The notes under the pieces are model-generated. The model was not told where the DNA came from. It saw nothing but the letters and a program-made list of their open reading frames with translations, and ran no database searches. A stretch of DNA of 64,000 bases from Brienomyrus brachyistius (Eukaryota > Chordata > Actinopteri > Osteoglossiformes > Mormyridae), in contig NC_064548.1 in NCBI RefSeq assembly GCF_023856365.1, positions 13,832,642 to 13,896,641 of the forward strand, read 5' to 3'. Positions 59,889 to 64,000 of the stretch are shown piece after piece. The position numbers were made by a program, and so were the translations under genes. The stretch's first letter is position 1, and each line of letters begins with the position of its first letter.

Positions 59889-59919
59889 CAAGAAATGATC
59901 AGTGGCACCACTGTTTATG
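59889..59919 (+). CDS. fign: fign second exon: start codon and first codons
   Basis: The acceptor cttttctgttattgcag is followed by caagaa and the ATG at 59895. The exon encodes MISGTTVY and the first base of the next Gly codon, then the donor g|gtatgt. Human FIGN begins MISSTSVYG with the same tiny coding exon split in the Gly codon, and the rest of the protein is in one large exon. Fidgetin is a nuclear AAA-family ATPase with microtubule-severing activity. Only 25 coding nt are in this window. The AAA domain must lie beyond 64000. The CDS proper starts at 59895. Confidence 0.85.
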
Positions 59920-62900
59920 GTATGTCAATTTTGATATCTGCTTGATATTGTCAAACTGTATGCGCTCATTTGTTTTTTTGGAAATGTTATGGGCTTGTGT
60001 GTAACGCATTTTTAAGTCATGCATGTCTTTAAAGTCTGTTCTGTATACACTTCTACTAATTTCCATTGCTTATGCGTGAATATTCTTTTGCTATGTTTTC
60101 GGTTCTGTTTCTGCTCCAGGACACAAATGTCTTTAAATATCTTGCTAGAACGATTTGCTTTACGCTAAGTTTAGTGAACAAGCACTTATTTCACCTACAG
60201 GATGTGTTACGAATTTGACCTGCAAAACTGAGTGTTAAATTAAATCTGTGTTTAAACAAATGTGACGGAATGCTGTGTTCATTTACTATATGCATTTAGA
60301 TTATTTGGATGTTTTTATTGATGCCAGTTTAGTTATTTTGTGTGCCGTATCCAAATTTTCGACTACTGTTCAACACAGTTCCCCTGTTTAAACACAGCAT
60401 TTAGTCGTGTTTTGTGTTACTACCTGCAGAACCGGCTGTACAGGAATGATTGAACTTAGGTTTTTTTCTGATAAACGATAGAAACCCGACGACGTTGTGT
60501 CTGGTGCTTGCGTGTAAAACGAGGCTAGATTAGGAATGATAGGGCGCCTCTGCCTTATCTGTTATGCTATAGGCGATACTCAGACGCGAACGTTTCCTTC
60601 TCCACATGTTAAAGCTCTATTATATATAGCCTATGTTTATATGTATATTTCGGTGCAGGTTGATTTGAAGGAGCGTGATATGGCGTTACACATTTTTAAA
60701 TCGGGGGGGCATGGCAGCACTCGGCAAAATGTTTTTCCTATGACAGATAATCATTAAGAGCAGTGCGACTGAAAGTGAAATGAGGGGGGAAAGTGTATGA
60801 TCTGATCGGCGCGCGGCGCTTCGCAGATAAATGGAACGGTGACACGTGACCATTCTGCGCGTTTGATGTGGTTCTGCTTCAAGTGTTTAATTGATTTCAT
60901 TGAATTAAATCACAAATGCATGAAATCATTCAATGTACAATTGCTTCTGGTTATAGTTATGTTCGCTGTTGGGATAATTTTCTTACGATAATTGGAGAAA
61001 GGCGCGAGTTATCACAGTGCCTTGCCATGGTACATAATCCTAAGTTTGTTAATTAGGCTAAGGTAATTGTTGCCTCTTGTGAAATCAAATAGCGTTTACT
61101 TGTAGTTACGTATCATGTCCCTCCGCAGACATTTATACCCTCATAAAAAATGTATTTTCCTGCATTGTGCAAAGAGAATGTTTAAGTCTAACAATTCACT
61201 TGACGTTTTATTTATTTATTTGTGTTCAGAGAATTGCGACTTATCAAAAAAATTAAACGTCATATTTTACAAATATAATTATAGTTGGCTATATTTGTGT
61301 ACTGTAGTTCTGTTAAGGCAAGCTGTTTTTGTTACAGTTATACAATAAATGTTTTCTAAAACCTATTGCACATAAATATCTGCATTTGCGTTCATTGTCA
61401 GTGCTGATACAAAAAGCCTGCAGTGTTTGGAAGTAGATCTTGTCTGTGTTATACACTCAGTGGCCAGTTTTTTTTTTACGTACAACTATTGTACTGTACC
61501 TGCTAATGCAAACAGTCTACTGACTAATCATTAGAGCAGCTAAAACACCTCGTCTAAGCGATTTTGAAGGAGGTGTATTTGTTGTTGCCATGCTTGGTGG
61601 TTCCAGCATCTCAGAGATAGATTCCCTCCTAGTATTTCCACAGGCTACAGTGTCTAGAGATGTGATTGTGTGATGAACAAACACATCCAAACAGTGGCAT
61701 TTTTGTGACACCTTGTTAATGAGAGAAGTCGAATGGCCGGACTCGTTAAAGGTAACAGGAAGGCCACAATTGCGAAATTAACAGCTCAGTACCACCACGG
61801 TACTCTGGCTGCTCTGAATGCGCAGCTCTTCTGTCCTTGAAGCCGTTCTGGAGGCTAAAAGGAATCCTGCTTGGTATGTTTGTACCTAATTAAGTGGCCA
61901 CTGAGTATAGTGGTGTCATGCGGATTATGTGTAATAGTTTATAATCCGCGTAAATGCATGTATTTACCAAAATAATCATCTTAAATGTGTGCTGCACAAT
62001 GCATTAGGTCTGATGTTTAAATAGTATGTTGCTCCTGTTTCACTTAGTGGACAATGAAATAAATTGAGCTCTTACAAGCAGGAAATACATTATAAAACAT
62101 ATCAGAGAGACTTTCTGCTATGTCTTTCATTTATATCATAGTTTTAGATGTCATTCGTTCTTTCAGTGATATGTATACTAGTATTCATATTTTCTTGGGA
62201 ATGTAATTTTTTGCATCTCTCATGATCTGTCATCATCAAATGCATCTATTGAGGCATCGGCAGGAAAGGAAAATGTTTGAACTTTGCATGGAATTTAATG
62301 TGGCGAGAAACTAAAACGTCGTGATGTATTTTTGTGTGGTATTTTCTGTGGTAGACGCTGGTTTTGAAATGCTCTGCTAATAAGGAGCCACGCTTTGGAA
62401 GATGTTTTGTTCAGCTTTGAAGTGATTAAGGTTTCTGGGGAGCTGTTGTGTTAAACACACCGGAATACAAAGGGTGGGTCTTGACCATCGGCCGTTAATT
62501 TGATTATTTCTGTCTAGCTTTGGAGCCAAAGCGGAGATGCTTTAACGTAAGAAGGAAACGTGTTCTTGACATTTTAATGTGTCTTTTGAAAGGAATAAAG
62601 CTGGAGTAGTGGATGGATTGTAACACAAAGCATGAAATGTGTTTGTTGGCAAGGTCACACGCTCTCCCCCGAGGTGGGGAAGTGCTGCTGCGTGTGATCT
62701 TGACCTGGGAATTTTGATGGTTTAAATAAATACATACGATAAAAGTTGAACGTGCCATTCAGTTACAACAATGCTTTATTGGGCATTCAAGGTTTCCATT
62801 GTATTTTCGAAAGGTTCATTCATGTTCTTTTTTTTTTTTTTTTTTGGTTTTATTTTCTCAAGTGAAGTGATTTCTTTTTCTGCCCAGTGTGTTTTGTTAA

Positions 62901-64000
62901 TTTTCTTAAGTTTATTTAGTTATTGCTTAATCTGGTTCCCCGTCCCTTGACAGACGAGGAACGGAAGCTTGAGAGGCATGTTTATAGTCAGTATGGTATC
63001 TAAGAATGTGGTGTTAGAAGCCGCAAGCGTGTCTTCTGACTTCAGTCTTCTCTTATGCTTTATTTCCCCCCCACTGGGCTTCAAATAAGCATGTCACCTG
63101 ATGTGACATTTATTCCACGCGCTGTGACACTTGTCACTGTGGGCTAAGTGAGGAGGGGCACGGGGCTGGGTTATGGGCGCGCTGGTTAAACCCACCACCA
63201 CCCACTTTACTCAGTGTCTTATGTGATGATATTACAGGGCAGTGATTTTTGGGACTGAACGTTGAAGTTGTTGCAGAAGTGGGAAGAAAAAGGAATCTGT
63301 GCACAAAGCGAGATTTATTGCGTGCGAGGGCTGCTGGTTTTCTGGGGATTCCTGCTCCTTCCCAGTTAGACCCTTTTTCTTGTCACCCGTCATCAGTAGG
63401 ACGGTTTTGCATTGACTCACCAGATGAGCCCTTTGAACCAAATGCTCACTATGCTTTCGATTTTAGTGGCTGTGTGTGAAGAGAGCGCCGGCAGCTGCAG
63501 TGACCCTGTGCTGTGTCCCTGACCTGTTGCCTGAAATGTTCACACACTAACACACCAGTTAGCCAAGGATAGTGTGATGGCAGCCATGTTAGAGCTTGGC
63601 TCAAGCAAAGGCATCTTTTTGTTTTTTTTTGGTAAAAGGTGTTTTTGAGAGTTCATGAAAAACATTGTTTTTTTTTTTTATTGCCCTAAAAATTTCAAAT
63701 CTCTTTGGTGATTTAAGAGAGAACTTGATTTTGGTTTAACACCCTGAACAAGGGAATATGGTTCATGCTAAGAGGTTTGATGGACCCAGGTTTATGAATT
63801 TTAAGCAACTTATCTGGTTGTGTGATAAGATTTAAATCCTGTCAGTCAAGTGTCGAGTGACCATTTTAACAGAATAAGCTTGAGTAGTTGTTTTTTTTTT
63901 TTTTGCTACACATTTCTGTTGTGTTGCTAATGAATCATTAGTCTATCCATCCATGCATTTCTTGGAGAGCCTGCAGCCTGGTCCAGGAGGTGTAGAAATG
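59920..64000 (+). other. fign: fign intron 2 (incomplete)
   Basis: This is AT-rich intronic DNA with T homopolymers (for example 62828-62845) and an internally deleted Tc1/mariner element (61454-61905). A stretch at about 60880-61080 (cttcaagtgtttaattgatt, catgaaatcattcaatg) looks non-repetitive and may be a conserved element. No further fign coding sequence was found. Confidence 0.5.
61454..61905 (+). mobile_element. internally deleted Tc1/mariner element
   Basis: The ends TA|CACTCAGTGGCCAGTTTT and, in complement, ACTCAGTGGCCACTTAATT form inverted repeats flanked by TA. The interior keeps the transposase N terminus in broken form (about 61551-61670: RLSDFEGGVFVVAMLGGSSI, then SEIDSLLVFPQATVSRDVI) and a later fragment (GRMAGLVKGNRKATIAKLTA-like, near 61733). 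About 450 bp remain of a roughly 1.1-1.5 kb element. It is related to but distinct from 40320-41407. Confidence 0.8.

Overview
This is a vertebrate nuclear window, almost certainly from a ray-finned (teleost-type) fish. Genes are split into short exons with GT-AG introns. Only a few percent of the sequence is coding. There are many tRNA-derived SINE copies ending in the ATGGATGGATG-type tail, hAT and Tc1/mariner MITEs, a fish-type non-LTR LINE remnant, and abundant (GT)n and other simple repeats. I cannot name the species. Most long ORFs in the window (minisatellite ORFs at 1.5-2.5 kb and 34.5-35.2 kb, GT-repeat ORFs at 5.9-6.5 kb) are repeat artefacts.

Two protein genes can be supported, both on the plus strand. 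(1) grb14 (growth factor receptor-bound protein 14, Grb7/10/14 adaptor family). Twelve consecutive coding exons from 12443 to 20396 encode RA, PH, BPS and SH2 regions, all with compatible splice phases. A roughly 2 kb 3' UTR ends at an AATAAA at 22405. The usual N-terminal exon(s) with the proline-rich PNPFPEL-type motif are not visible, so they lie upstream of the window or are absent. Two candidate alternative first coding exons (8944-9006 and 11406-11504) are open, begin with ATG and join in phase to the RA exon. (2) fign (fidgetin, AAA ATPase). A promoter-like segment with NRF1 and YY1 motifs lies at about 58.85 kb, followed by a probable non-coding first exon ending at 59053 and a 31-nt exon at 59889-59919 carrying the start codon and first eight codons (MISGTTVY + G). 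The main coding exon must lie beyond 64000. GRB14 and FIGN are also neighbours in human 2q24, which supports both calls.

Layout: 1-8.9 kb, repeat-rich DNA upstream of the first grb14 candidate exon (47-bp minisatellite, GT-rich minisatellite, AT-rich array, SINE fragments). 8.9-22.4 kb, grb14. 22.4-58.8 kb, a 36-kb intergenic region with SINEs, hAT/pogo/Tc1 elements, a LINE remnant, a CpG-dense island (46.6-47.0 kb), a GC-rich block of unknown origin (54.05-54.5 kb) and several stretches that look like candidate conserved non-coding elements. 58.8-64 kb, the fign 5' end and the start of a long intron. I found no operon, CRISPR array, rRNA or tRNA gene, and no obviously new multi-gene system. 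The most interesting signals are the alternative grb14 first exons and the clear cases in which transposon copies gave rise to minisatellites and microsatellites.
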